In this document: piece by piece, positions 35,709 to 44,611 of the stretch
Numbering within the stretch: position 1 is the first letter of the stretch
Layout of the letters: every line of letters starts with the position of its first letter
Source: an uncultured Pelagibacteraceae bacterium
GTDB taxonomy: Bacteria > Pseudomonadota > Alphaproteobacteria > Pelagibacterales > Pelagibacteraceae
Length of the DNA stretch: 64,000 bases
Direction: 5' to 3'
Assembly (NCBI GenBank): GCA_902605865.1
Contig: CACLEJ010000004.1
Coordinates: 1 to 64,000 of the forward strand
Translations under genes and position numbers: made by a program
Notes under the pieces: model-generated
What the model was told of the DNA's origin: nothing
The model's input: only the letters and a program-made list of their open reading frames with translations
Databases searched by the model: none

Positions 35709-37150
35709 TAATAATTGAGACCAAAGTGAGTATACTTAACGTTCAAATAATCTTTGATGGCCATAGAACCACCTTCTCTTCCATAACCTGTTTGTTTTAT
35801 TCCTCCAAAAGGCACTTCAGCAAAAGCAATTGTTGGATGGTTCACTGCGCATGTTCCAGTTTCCATTTTTTCTGAGACTTTGTGCGCTTTTTCTAAGGAA
35901 TTTGTATAGATATAGCTTGCTAAACCAAGGTCATTATCATTAGCTCGCTTAACAACTTCATCTGTGTCTTTAAAAGTAAGCAATGGAACTAAAGGTCCAA
36001 ATGGCTCTTCTTTAGCAATTGTAAAATTATCTTTAACATTGTCAAAAATAGTTGGTTCGTAAAAATACCCTTTATTAAAACCAGCAGGTCTTTTTCCACC
36101 ACATAAAACAGTCGCTCCTTCACTTTTAGTTTTTTCTACTAATGCCTCTATTTCATTTAATCTTTTTTCTGTTGTTAAAGGCCCCAGAATTGTATCTTCA
36201 TCCATACCGTTACCAACTTTAAGCTTAGTAACCTTTTCAACTAATGTTTTAGCAAATTCATCTTTTTTACTTTCATGAATATAAAATCTCGCAGGTGATA
36301 TACAAACTTGACCATTATTTCTAAATTTAGCAGTGATTGCCATGTCAGTAACCTTATTAATATCTACATCATCAAAAACAATAAAAGGTGAATGACCACT
36401 TAACTCCATTGTAACTCTTTGCACTTTTTCAGCAGCTTGTTTTAAAATTAGTTTTCCAACTCTTGTTGAACCAGTTATAGAAACTTTTTTTACTATGTCA
36501 GATGATATTAATTGAGATGAAATTTTAGCTGGGTCACCAGATAGTAAATTTACTACTCCTGGAGGAACACCCGCATCATTTATAATATTCATAAGCTCCA
36601 TTACACTACCTGGAGTAATTACATCAGGCTTACAAATTACTGAACATCCTGCAGCTAAAGCAGTAGAAATTTTTCTTGAAGATAAAACTATTGGAAAATT
36701 CCATGGTATTAATCCAGCAACTACTCCAACTGGCTCATATTTTACATACATTCTTGTATGTTCAAATCTACTTTCAACTATTTGACCATAAATTCTTTTT
36801 GTCTCTTCAGAGTTCCATTCAAAAATATCTGCAGCTCCTCCAACTTCTCCTTTTGCTTCTGATAGTGGCTTTCCAACTTCTAATGTTAACCACTTAGCTA
36901 ATACATCAGTTCTCTCTCTCATTAGGTCGGCAATTTTTCTTATAATTTTTGATCTTTGCCAAGGTGGAGTATTTCTCCAAACCTCAAGACCTTTTTCTGC
37001 AGACTTAAGTGCTTTGTTTACATCTTCTTCACCTGCTTTAGATGCCTTACCTAAAACTTCCTCAGTTGCAGGATTTAAAACATCATAAGTTTCATTATTT
37101 TGTGATGCTTGCCATTTGCCATCAATGAATTGTCCAAATTTGCTATACAT
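35708..37150 (-). CDS. NAD(P)-dependent aldehyde dehydrogenase
   Basis: A 480-residue aldehyde dehydrogenase of the succinate-semialdehyde-like branch. Visible are the IPWNFP nucleotide-site motif, the general base Glu in MELSGHSP, the nucleophilic cysteine in NGQVCISPARF and the EEPFGPLVP segment. It does not look like IolA (methylmalonate-semialdehyde dehydrogenase). Paired with the downstream aldolase gene, it could oxidise the aldehyde product of cleavage or, by analogy with the Weimberg route, 2-oxoglutarate semialdehyde. Divergent from iolD. Confidence 0.88.
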   Translation of the reverse strand: MYSKFGQFIDGKWQASQNNETYDVLNPATEEVLGKASKAGEEDVNKALKSAEKGLEVWRNTPPWQRSKIIRKIADLMRERTDVLAKWLTLEVGKPLSEAKGEVGGAADIFEWNSEETKRIYGQIVESRFEHTRMYVKYEPVGVVAGLIPWNFPIVLSSRKISTALAAGCSVICKPDVITPGSVMELMNIINDAGVPPGVVNLLSGDPAKISSQLISSDIVKKVSITGSTRVGKLILKQAAEKVQRVTMELSGHSPFIVFDDVDINKVTDMAITAKFRNNGQVCISPARFYIHESKKDEFAKTLVEKVTKLKVGNGMDEDTILGPLTTEKRLNEIEALVEKTKSEGATVLCGGKRPAGFNKGYFYEPTIFDNVKDNFTIAKEEPFGPLVPLLTFKDTDEVVKRANDNDLGLASYIYTNSLEKAHKVSEKMETGTCAVNHPTIAFAEVPFGGIKQTGYGREGGSMAIKDYLNVKYTHFGLNY

Positions 37151-37205
37151 AATTTTTATTTTGTGGTTTATTAGTTGAATATTAGAGGAGAATATAACTA
37201 GAAAA

Positions 37206-39050
37206 ATGAGAAAAATAAAGCTTACTTGCGCGCATGCATTGGTAAAACATTTAATCGCTCAGAAAGTCTATATTGATGGTCAAGTTAAGCCTTTGTTTCC
37301 TGGTGTATTCGGTATATTTGGGCATGGAAATGTCGCCTGTCTAGGACAAGCATTAGAGGAAAATAAAGATCAACTTCCAACATATAGGGGTCATCACGAA
37401 CAAAATATGGCTTTAACAGGTGTTGCTTATGCAAGAGCTAAAAGAAGAAAGCAAATTTTTATTGCAACAAGTTCGGTTGGACCAGGATCTACAAACCTAG
37501 TTACAGCATCAGCTGTAGCAATGAGTAATAGATTGCCAATTTTATTTTTACCTGGTGACACTTACGCAAATAGAATGCCAGATCCAGTTTTGCAACAGGT
37601 TGAACACTTTTCAAATCCGGGAATGACAGCTAACGACTCATTTAAACCAGTTACAAAATATTTTGATAGAATTACAAGACCAGAGCAAATATTACAGTCA
37701 CTCCCTCAAGCAATTCAAACTATGTTAGATCCAGCAGAGTGTGGACCCGCATGTTTATCTTTGTGCCAAGATGTACAAGGCGAAACTTTTGATTATCCTG
37801 AGGAATTTTTTAAAGAAAGAATTCATAATATTAGAAGACCTAGACCTGATGATTTTCAAATTAAACAAGCAGTTGAAAAAATTAAAAATTCGAAAAAACC
37901 TATTATAATTTCTGGAGGTGGAGTATTTTATTCTGATGCCATGGATGAGTTAGGAAATTTTGCAATTAAACATAATATACCAGTAACCCAAACAGTTATG
38001 GGATACTCAACAATGAAAAAAGATCATTCTCATTTTGTAGGACCAATAGGTGGCCTTGGTGGCAAGGCAGCAAATAACTTGGCAAAAGAAACTGATTTAG
38101 CAATTTGCATAGGAACTAAGCTTGCAGATTTTACAACCGGCTCGTGGGCTAATTTTGAAAATCCTGAATTTAAATTAGTTTCAATTAATATAGCAAGACA
38201 TGATGCCAACAAACATTTAGCAGAAGCAGTTATAGGTGACGCAAAAGTTACCTTAACAGAATTATCTAAAGCTATTGGGGATTGGAAATCATCTGATAGC
38301 TGGCATAAAAAATCACAAGTCGAGTTAAAATCTTGGAATGAATACGTGGATAAAGAGAGCGGTCCAACAAATCAAGAATTACCAAGTTATGCTCATGCTG
38401 TTGGAGCAATTTATAGAAATTCAGATCCAACTGATATAGCTGTTACAGCAGCTGGAGGTTTGGTTGGAGAAGTTGTTCAAGTTTGGCGTCCAAAAGAGTT
38501 AAATACTCATGAAACGGAGTGGGGATTTAGTTGCATGAGTTATGAAATTTCTGGTGCTCTTGGTATAAAAATGGCCAATCCTGATAAAGACGTAATTGCT
38601 TTTGTTGGTGATGGATCATACCTACTTAACAATTCAGATATATATTCTTCAGTAATTACTAATAATAAATTAATAATCATTGTATGTGATAATGGAGGTC
38701 ATGCTGTTATAAATAGACTTCAATTGTTTAAGGGTGGAAAAGAATTTAATTGTTTGTTTAATTCCTCAAATATTCAAAACTCCAAAGAAGTAAATTTCGC
38801 TCAACATGCAGCAAGCATGGGTGCAAAATCAGAACATGTTTCTAGTATTTCAGAATTAGAAGAAGCATTTAAAAGAGCTAAACAATCAGATGTAACTTAT
38901 GTTATATCAATTAAAACACATAGTTACGAATGGCTTGAAGGATCTGCTTATTGGGAAAGCCCTACGCTTGAAATACCAACATCAAAAGAAAATGAAGAAG
39001 CATTAAAACTCCACAAAGAAGGAAAATCAAAACAGAGACAAGGTGTTTAA
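37206..39050 (+). CDS. iolD: 3D-(3,5/4)-Trihydroxycyclohexane-1,2-dione hydrolase
   Basis: ThDP-dependent ring-opening enzyme of the inositol pathway, yielding 5-deoxy-D-glucuronate. The 614-residue protein aligns by eye with Bacillus IolD from the start: KIKLTCAHALVKHL, FGIFGHGNVACLGQALE, the ThDP glutamate in GHHEQNMA, SSVGPGSTNLVTA, MPDPVLQQVEH, and the ThDP-binding VAFVGDGSYLLNNSD...NGGH in the C-terminal third. A GAGGAG lies about 15 bases before the ATG. Nine bases separate it from the next gene. Confidence 0.93.
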   Translation: MRKIKLTCAHALVKHLIAQKVYIDGQVKPLFPGVFGIFGHGNVACLGQALEENKDQLPTYRGHHEQNMALTGVAYARAKRRKQIFIATSSVGPGSTNLVTASAVAMSNRLPILFLPGDTYANRMPDPVLQQVEHFSNPGMTANDSFKPVTKYFDRITRPEQILQSLPQAIQTMLDPAECGPACLSLCQDVQGETFDYPEEFFKERIHNIRRPRPDDFQIKQAVEKIKNSKKPIIISGGGVFYSDAMDELGNFAIKHNIPVTQTVMGYSTMKKDHSHFVGPIGGLGGKAANNLAKETDLAICIGTKLADFTTGSWANFENPEFKLVSINIARHDANKHLAEAVIGDAKVTLTELSKAIGDWKSSDSWHKKSQVELKSWNEYVDKESGPTNQELPSYAHAVGAIYRNSDPTDIAVTAAGGLVGEVVQVWRPKELNTHETEWGFSCMSYEISGALGIKMANPDKDVIAFVGDGSYLLNNSDIYSSVITNNKLIIIVCDNGGHAVINRLQLFKGGKEFNCLFNSSNIQNSKEVNFAQHAASMGAKSEHVSSISELEEAFKRAKQSDVTYVISIKTHSYEWLEGSAYWESPTLEIPTSKENEEALKLHKEGKSKQRQGV

Positions 39051-39059
39051 AAACTTTAT

Positions 39060-40217
39060 ATGAATAAAGTTTTTAAAATTGGATTAATAGGTTGTGGACA
39101 TATTGCTGAAACATATTTTAGAGCTGAAAAATATTTTAATAATATAAAAATTATTAAATGTGCTGATATTAATGAGAAAGCTTCTAAGCGTTGTGCTTTA
39201 AATTTTGGAATAAAATCTGTAACTGTTAATGAGCTTCTTAAAGATAATGAAATAGAAATTATTTTAAACCTTACAATTCCAAAAGCACATTATCAAATAT
39301 CTAAAAAAGCTTTAATAAATGGAAAACATATTTATTCAGAAAAACCATTAGCAATAAATTTAAATGATGGAAAAAAATTATTAAAAATTTCAAAAAAGAA
39401 AAAATTATATTTAGGAAACGCTCCTGATACTTTTTTAGGAGGTGGAATTCAAAAATCTAAAGAATTAGTTGAAAAAAATATTATAGGAAATGTAAAATTA
39501 GGAAATGCAGTTTTTGCATTTCCTGGTATTCAATCCTACCATCCTAATCCTGAACCCTGGTTTACAAAAAAAGAGGGAGGTCCTGTTATCGATATGGGAC
39601 CATATTATATTACTGCTTTAGTAAATCTTTTAGGACCAGCAAAAAAAGTTACAGGCACCATCATTCAAGGCCAAAAATATAGAACTATTGGGATAGGACC
39701 AAAAAAAGGCAAGAAATTTAAGGTAGAATGTCCAACTACTTATTTATCTACAATTACTTTTAAAAATAACTCCGTTATAAGATTAACATTATCATTTGAT
39801 GTTATAGCTCATCAAAGAAATCATATTGAATTATATGGAGAAAAAGGGTCAATGATAGTTCCAGATCCAAATATGTTCGGTGGATCAGTATTAACTTGCA
39901 ATAAATTAGGCGATAACTGGAAAGAGTTTAAGACCTCAAAAATGCCATTAGGGAGGATTAATATAAGAACACAAAGTTCAAGAGCTAATGAAACACCAAC
40001 TAATGCAAACTATCGAGGCGTGGGGTTGTCAGAGATGGCATATTCGATTGAAAATAAAAGAAAACATTTGTGTAGTGGTGAAATTTCTCTTCATGTATTA
40101 GACATTATAACTTCTATTATGAAAGCGGCCAGGTCTGGCAAAATTCAATACATTAATACCTTTTGCGCAAAACCAAAAAAGTTTTCAAAATTAGATATTA
40201 AGAAATTACTAAAATAA
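39060..40217 (+). CDS. Gfo/Idh/MocA family oxidoreductase
   Basis: A 385-residue dehydrogenase. The N-terminal Rossmann motif is IGLIGCGHIAETY, the conserved lysine is in SEKPLAIN, and a GGPVIDMGPYYITALVNLLGP segment occupies the active-site face where other members have DxxxH. The lack of the usual His in this segment may mean a different substrate from IolG. It follows iolD by nine bases and is followed by a 2-hydroxyacid dehydrogenase gene seven bases later. Confidence 0.8.
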   Translation: MNKVFKIGLIGCGHIAETYFRAEKYFNNIKIIKCADINEKASKRCALNFGIKSVTVNELLKDNEIEIILNLTIPKAHYQISKKALINGKHIYSEKPLAINLNDGKKLLKISKKKKLYLGNAPDTFLGGGIQKSKELVEKNIIGNVKLGNAVFAFPGIQSYHPNPEPWFTKKEGGPVIDMGPYYITALVNLLGPAKKVTGTIIQGQKYRTIGIGPKKGKKFKVECPTTYLSTITFKNNSVIRLTLSFDVIAHQRNHIELYGEKGSMIVPDPNMFGGSVLTCNKLGDNWKEFKTSKMPLGRINIRTQSSRANETPTNANYRGVGLSEMAYSIENKRKHLCSGEISLHVLDIITSIMKAARSGKIQYINTFCAKPKKFSKLDIKKLLK

Positions 40218-40224
40218 ATATAAA

Positions 40225-41247
40225 ATGAAAAAACATATCGTAATTTCAGATCCATTTCCAAGAACATTAGATTTAATTTTTTCAAAAAAAAAACTTAAGG
40301 AATTAAAATCAAAATATAAGTTAATAACAGCTCCCAAGTTTAATAAAAAGGATTTTTATGAAAAAAATATTCATAAAGCCACTTTTATAATGGGCCAACC
40401 AGATCTTGACAAAAATCTTTTATCAAAAGCCACACAATTGAAATGTATTATAAATGTTGAAAGTAATTTTATGGATAATATTGACTATGAATATTGTTTT
40501 AAAAAAAAAATTGATGTCATAGCTACATCACCCGTATTTTCAAAGCCAGTTGCTGAAATAGCTTTAGGTATGACTTTATCCATATTAAGAAACATCCATA
40601 ATGCTCATTTCGATTTTGTAAGAGGAAAAGAAAAATATGGTTTAGAAAGTAATTTAAGTGCTTCTCTTTTAACAAATAAAAAAATTGGATTATTGGGGTT
40701 TGGAGATTTAGCAAAGGCGCTTTATCCTCTTTTACTACCCTTTACAAAAAATATAAATGTATACGATCCCTGGGTACCTAACAAAATTATTAAAAAAGCT
40801 GGTTTTAAATCAGTTAATCTAAGTAAAATGTTTAGCGATTGTGAGATTATTTATGTACTAGCAACAATCACAACTAAAAATAAAAATTTAATAGACAAAA
40901 AATTATTAAATAGAATGAGGTCGAAATCAGTTTTTGTTTTAATGAGTAGAGCAGCAATTGTTAATTTTGGGGATCTTAAAAAAAGAATTAAAAAAGGAGA
41001 TATCTTTGTAGCAACGGATGTATTTCCTGAAGAGCCGGTTAAAAAAAATGATCCAATTAGAAAACTGAAAAATGTATTGTTTTCAGCTCATAGGGCGGGA
41101 GCTTTAGAACAGGCTTTTTTTGAAATGGGTGAAATTGTTCTAAAAGATATGAGCTTAATTTTAAAAAAAAAGGCTCCAAAATTCTGTAAAAGAGCTCGAA
41201 GCAAAACAGTAAATCTTTTAGCCTCAAAACCTGTTGCAATTAACTGA
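40225..41247 (+). CDS. D-isomer-specific 2-hydroxyacid dehydrogenase
   Basis: A 340-residue dehydrogenase. The nucleotide loop GLLGFGDLAKAL departs from GxGxxG at the third glycine. Catalytic Arg is in MSRAAIVNF, Glu in DVFPEEPV and His in FSAHRAGA. Substrate unknown; clustering with iolD and a Gfo/Idh/MocA enzyme suggests a polyol or acid-sugar product. It begins seven bases after the previous gene and precedes an ABC transporter gene by 22 bases. Confidence 0.78.
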   Translation: MKKHIVISDPFPRTLDLIFSKKKLKELKSKYKLITAPKFNKKDFYEKNIHKATFIMGQPDLDKNLLSKATQLKCIINVESNFMDNIDYEYCFKKKIDVIATSPVFSKPVAEIALGMTLSILRNIHNAHFDFVRGKEKYGLESNLSASLLTNKKIGLLGFGDLAKALYPLLLPFTKNINVYDPWVPNKIIKKAGFKSVNLSKMFSDCEIIYVLATITTKNKNLIDKKLLNRMRSKSVFVLMSRAAIVNFGDLKKRIKKGDIFVATDVFPEEPVKKNDPIRKLKNVLFSAHRAGALEQAFFEMGEIVLKDMSLILKKKAPKFCKRARSKTVNLLASKPVAIN

Positions 41248-41269
41248 TTTTTTTATATTTTCATGATTT

Positions 41270-42019
41270 ATGTCATCAATTAACCAACTACTTCTCGAAG
41301 CAAAAAGTGTAACAAAGTACTTTGGAACCATAACGGCTCTTGAGAATGTAAATTTAAAGATACATGCAGGAGAGTGCCTCGGTGTTGTGGGTGATAATGG
41401 GGCTGGAAAAACGACATTAATGAAGGTTTTATCTGGACTTTATAAACCAAGTTCTGGCTCACTATATTTTGATGGTAAAAAAGAGATATTAGAAAGCCCA
41501 AAAGACTCTCAGGAGTTGGGTTTAGAAATGGTTTACCAGGATTTGGCTTTAGCGGGAAATCTTCCTATTGGTGAAAATATTTTTTTGGGACGTGAGCCTA
41601 CTAAAAATCTTGGTTTTATCAAGCTGCTAGATTTTAAGAAAATTAAAGAACTCACTGATGCTCATTTAGGTAAGTTAAAAATTAATGTAAAAAGTGCAGA
41701 TCAAAAAGTCGAGGAACTATCAGGGGGTCAAAGACAAGCGGTAGCCATAGCAAGATCTACTGCGTTCAATGCAAAGGTAGTTATTATGGATGAACCCACA
41801 GCTGCTCTTGCCATTAAGGAAGTTGGAAAAGTTTTAGATTTAATTAATAGCTTAAAAAAAACTGGAGTAGGTGTAATTGTAATAAGCCACAGAATGGATG
41901 ATATATTTGCTGTATGTGATCGTGTGATGGCTTTATTTCAAGGAACTAATTTTGCTGAGTCAGAATTATCAAAAACTTCTAGAGACGAAGTAATTGGTTG
42001 GATCATGGGAAAAAAATAA
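41270..42019 (+). CDS. CUT2-type sugar ABC transporter, single-domain ATP-binding subunit
   Basis: A 249-residue ATPase with Walker A GDNGAGKTTLMK, signature LSGGQRQAVAIA, Walker B VVIMDEPTAAL and switch ISHRMDD. Most CUT2 ATPases (RbsA, AraG) have two fused domains of about 500 residues; this has one, like FrcA of rhizobial fructose transporters. The gene order ATPase, permease, binding protein, mutarotase, kinase suggests a pentose or hexose importer. Confidence 0.88.
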   Translation: MSSINQLLLEAKSVTKYFGTITALENVNLKIHAGECLGVVGDNGAGKTTLMKVLSGLYKPSSGSLYFDGKKEILESPKDSQELGLEMVYQDLALAGNLPIGENIFLGREPTKNLGFIKLLDFKKIKELTDAHLGKLKINVKSADQKVEELSGGQRQAVAIARSTAFNAKVVIMDEPTAALAIKEVGKVLDLINSLKKTGVGVIVISHRMDDIFAVCDRVMALFQGTNFAESELSKTSRDEVIGWIMGKK

Positions 42020-42021
42020 TT

Positions 42022-43035
42022 ATGGATAATAAAGATCAAGAAAAAGATTCACTATATTTAAAATTAATTCCATACTTTGATAGATATGGAATTTTATTAT
42101 TATTACTTATAATGATAGTGGTAATGCATTTCTTGCAACCAGATGTTTTTTTGTCGTGGAGAAATGTAACCAACGTATTTAAACAAATATCTTGGCAATC
42201 TATGCTCGCCTTAGGTGTTTTCATGGTGATTGTAACCGCAGGTATTGACCTTTCAGTTGGTTCTATAATGATGTTGTCATTGATGATATTGGCAATTGTA
42301 GCAAAAGCAGGAGCCCCATGGTTTGTTGTTGCTATGACACCACTTATAGCAGGATTAATATGTGGACTAATAAATGGTCTTGGAATTACTATTTTGCGGA
42401 TGCCTCATCCTTTCATAATGACACTAGGTACATTATATATATTTAGAGGTACTGGAAATTTAATTTCAGGTGGAACACCAATAAGTGGCTTTACCGATGA
42501 AGTAAGATACCTTGGACATGGACGGATAGATTTAACTTGGTTAGGTCTCGAAAAATCTCAGTACCTTCCAGTGAGTTTAGTTCTTATTGCAATTGTATAC
42601 ATAATTTTCTGGGTTTTCATGAATCATACTAGAACTGGTAAATGGATTTATGCTATTGGAGGTAACCCGAGTGCAGCGAGGGCATCGGGCGTAAATGTAA
42701 ATAAAATATTAGTAATTGTTTACTCTTTATGCGGATTTTTATCAGGTATTGGAGCATTAATTTTAGCAGGAAGAACAGACTCTGGTTATCCGAATGCTGG
42801 ATTACAATCAGAATTAGATGCTATTGCAGCCTGCATAATTGGTGGAGCAAGTTTTTTTGGTGGAAGGGGTACAGTGCTTGGAGTGTTTGCTGGCGTAATG
42901 ATTATGGGTATTTTAAGAAATGGCCTAAACCTTATGGATGTGAGCTCGTTTTGGCAACAAGTCTTAATTGGTTCTATAATAGTATTAGCTGTATATATCG
43001 ACGTGCTAAGAAGAGATCTTGGAACAAGAAAATAA
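42022..43035 (+). CDS. CUT2-type sugar ABC transporter permease
   Basis: A 337-residue RbsC/FrcC-like membrane subunit. I use the ATG at 42022, three bases after the ATPase stop; a TTG at 41998 would overlap it. About eight to ten helices are visible, with VTAGIDLSVGSIMMLSLM, the MTLGTLYIFRG loop, and IGGNPSAARASGVNVNKI, the cytoplasmic motif that contacts the ATPase. GGASFFGGRGTVLGVFAGVMIMG closes the core. Confidence 0.9.
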   Translation: MDNKDQEKDSLYLKLIPYFDRYGILLLLLIMIVVMHFLQPDVFLSWRNVTNVFKQISWQSMLALGVFMVIVTAGIDLSVGSIMMLSLMILAIVAKAGAPWFVVAMTPLIAGLICGLINGLGITILRMPHPFIMTLGTLYIFRGTGNLISGGTPISGFTDEVRYLGHGRIDLTWLGLEKSQYLPVSLVLIAIVYIIFWVFMNHTRTGKWIYAIGGNPSAARASGVNVNKILVIVYSLCGFLSGIGALILAGRTDSGYPNAGLQSELDAIAACIIGGASFFGGRGTVLGVFAGVMIMGILRNGLNLMDVSSFWQQVLIGSIIVLAVYIDVLRRDLGTRK

Positions 43036-43126
43036 TACACGTATTAGTTGAGCTAAAAAATAGTGTCTTTTATAAACAGTTGAATTTTTATTAAAAATTT
43101 AATTAAATTAATCTTTAATAATTATT

Positions 43127-43136
43127 AAAGGGGAAA
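43127..43136 (+). promoter_or_regulatory. Strong ribosome binding site of the CUT2 binding-protein gene
   Basis: AAAGGGGAAA stands three bases before the ATG at 43140. It decides this start over an in-frame ATG four codons later, and is purine-rich compared with the weak leaders of surrounding enzymes. Confidence 0.75.
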
Positions 43137-43139
43137 TTT

Positions 43140-44072
43140 ATGAGAGAACTAATGAGAAAAGTTGTTGTATTTTTTTCAACAATTTTTTTATTAACAACTA
43201 TGGCGTCAGTATCTTTTGCTGATGGTCATGGTAAAAAAATCCTATTTAGCATCAAAGGTCCTGGTTCAGGAAACCCATTTTGGGCTTCTGTAACTAAAGG
43301 TGCTGAAGAAGAGGCAAAAAAACTAGGTGTTAAATTAATTTTAATTGCACCTCCACAAGAAGGTGATGTTCAGGCACAAATTAACCAAGTAGAAGACCAA
43401 CTTGCAAAAGGTGTTGATGCTTTAGCACTTGCTCCAGGAGATCCAAATGCTTTTGCTCCAATCGTAGATGATGCGATTAAAAGCGGAGTTCCAGTTGTGT
43501 TTGTTGACACTAAAGGAATTAACGAAGGCGTAACTTTTATTGGAACAAATAATATGAATGGTGCAGAATTAGCTGCTAAATTTATATGTGATAAAACTCC
43601 AAAAGGTTCAGATGTTGCAATTCTTACAGGAATTGAATCTCAATCAACTGCACTGTTAAGAAGAGATGGTGCAATTAAAGGATTTAAAAATTGTGGTTTA
43701 AATCTTGTTGCTACACAAACTGCAGAGTGGGATACAGCAAAAGGAAGATCTGTAACAGAGTCAATCATACTAAAAAATCCAAATATCAAAGCAATATTTG
43801 CTTCTAATGACAATATGGGATTAGGTGCTATGCAAGCTTTAAAAGATGCTGACATGAATGATGTAATTGTTGTTGGTTTTGATGCAACTCCTGATGCAGC
43901 TACGAGTATTTTGAAAGGTGAAATGACTGCAACGATTGCTCAGTTCTCATACAACATGGGTGCTTATGGTGTTAAGTACGCTCTTGAGCTAGCTAACGGT
44001 GGAAGTATTGATATAAACATCGACACTGGAACACAATTAGTAACTACTGCAAACGCTAACGATTTTAAATAA
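43140..44072 (+). CDS. CUT2-family periplasmic sugar-binding protein
   Basis: A 310-residue secreted RbsB-like protein. The signal peptide (MRELMRKVVVFFSTIFLL...) ends near SFADG. The mature type I fold shows GSGNPFWASVTKGAEEEAKKLG, then NQVEDQLAKGVDALALAP, VPVVFVDTKG and FASNDNMGLGAMQAL, all typical for ribose/galactose/xylose-type binders. The ligand cannot be read by eye. It is preceded by a 104-base gap and followed by a strong terminator. Confidence 0.9.
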   Translation: MRELMRKVVVFFSTIFLLTTMASVSFADGHGKKILFSIKGPGSGNPFWASVTKGAEEEAKKLGVKLILIAPPQEGDVQAQINQVEDQLAKGVDALALAPGDPNAFAPIVDDAIKSGVPVVFVDTKGINEGVTFIGTNNMNGAELAAKFICDKTPKGSDVAILTGIESQSTALLRRDGAIKGFKNCGLNLVATQTAEWDTAKGRSVTESIILKNPNIKAIFASNDNMGLGAMQALKDADMNDVIVVGFDATPDAATSILKGEMTATIAQFSYNMGAYGVKYALELANGGSIDINIDTGTQLVTTANANDFK

Positions 44073-44095
44073 TCTTTAGTTTTAAAGAACAATTT

Positions 44096-44128
44096 AAAGG
44101 GTGGAATTTTATTCCACCCTTTTTTTTT
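44096..44128 (+). terminator. Rho-independent terminator after the CUT2 binding-protein gene
   Basis: A perfect 12-base stem (AAAGGGTGGAAT with ATTCCACCCTTT), a three-base loop and a T-run to 44128. The mutarotase gene starts 18 bases later, so downstream expression depends on read-through or a promoter inside the terminator region. Confidence 0.93.
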
Positions 44129-44146
44129 ATGTATTATAATCTCTAA

Positions 44147-44608
44147 ATGTTAATTAATATTAATCCCGTATTAAGCCCTGAATTACTCTTTCACCTGCGA
44201 TCAATGGGTCATGGAGAAAAATTAATTTTAGCAGATGCAAATTTTCCATCAAACTCTACAAATAATAAAGTAATTCGATTAGATGGAGTAAATATTAAAG
44301 ATGCTGCGACTGCCATATTATCTGTATTTCCATTAGATAGTTTTGTTGTGTCTCAAGGTGAATCTCCAGCTCTTAGAATGGAGGTCGATAACAAACCAGA
44401 CGAATTAACTGAGACACATAAAGAATTTATTGAAGCAGTAAAATTAGTCTCAGGAGAACATTGGAAAGTTGGATCAATTTCAAGACAAGATTTTTATGAG
44501 GAAGCAAAGAAAGCTTATTGCATAGTAACTACTACAGATGCTAGGCCATTTGGATGTTTTGTAATTACTAAGGGTGTTATTTTACCAGATGGAAAAGTCT
44601 GGACCTAA
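44147..44608 (+). CDS. fucU: FucU/RbsD-family sugar mutarotase
   Basis: A 153-residue protein that interconverts sugar anomers for kinases or dehydrogenases. The start ININPVLSPELLFHLRSMGHGEKLILADANFP has the family's catalytic His and Asp; the later FYEEAKKAYCIVTTTDARPFGCFVITKGV is FucU-like rather than RbsD-like. FucU also acts on ribose, so context with a ribokinase-like gene four bases downstream leaves the sugar open. Confidence 0.85.
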   Translation: MLININPVLSPELLFHLRSMGHGEKLILADANFPSNSTNNKVIRLDGVNIKDAATAILSVFPLDSFVVSQGESPALRMEVDNKPDELTETHKEFIEAVKLVSGEHWKVGSISRQDFYEEAKKAYCIVTTTDARPFGCFVITKGVILPDGKVWT

Positions 44609-44611
44609 AAA

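Noticed and set aside
44135-44140. A perfect TATAAT directly after the CUT2 terminator, seven bases before the fucU ATG, as a promoter for a near-leaderless message.
   Set aside because: No matching -35 sequence at the right distance, and TATAAT is common by chance at this base composition.
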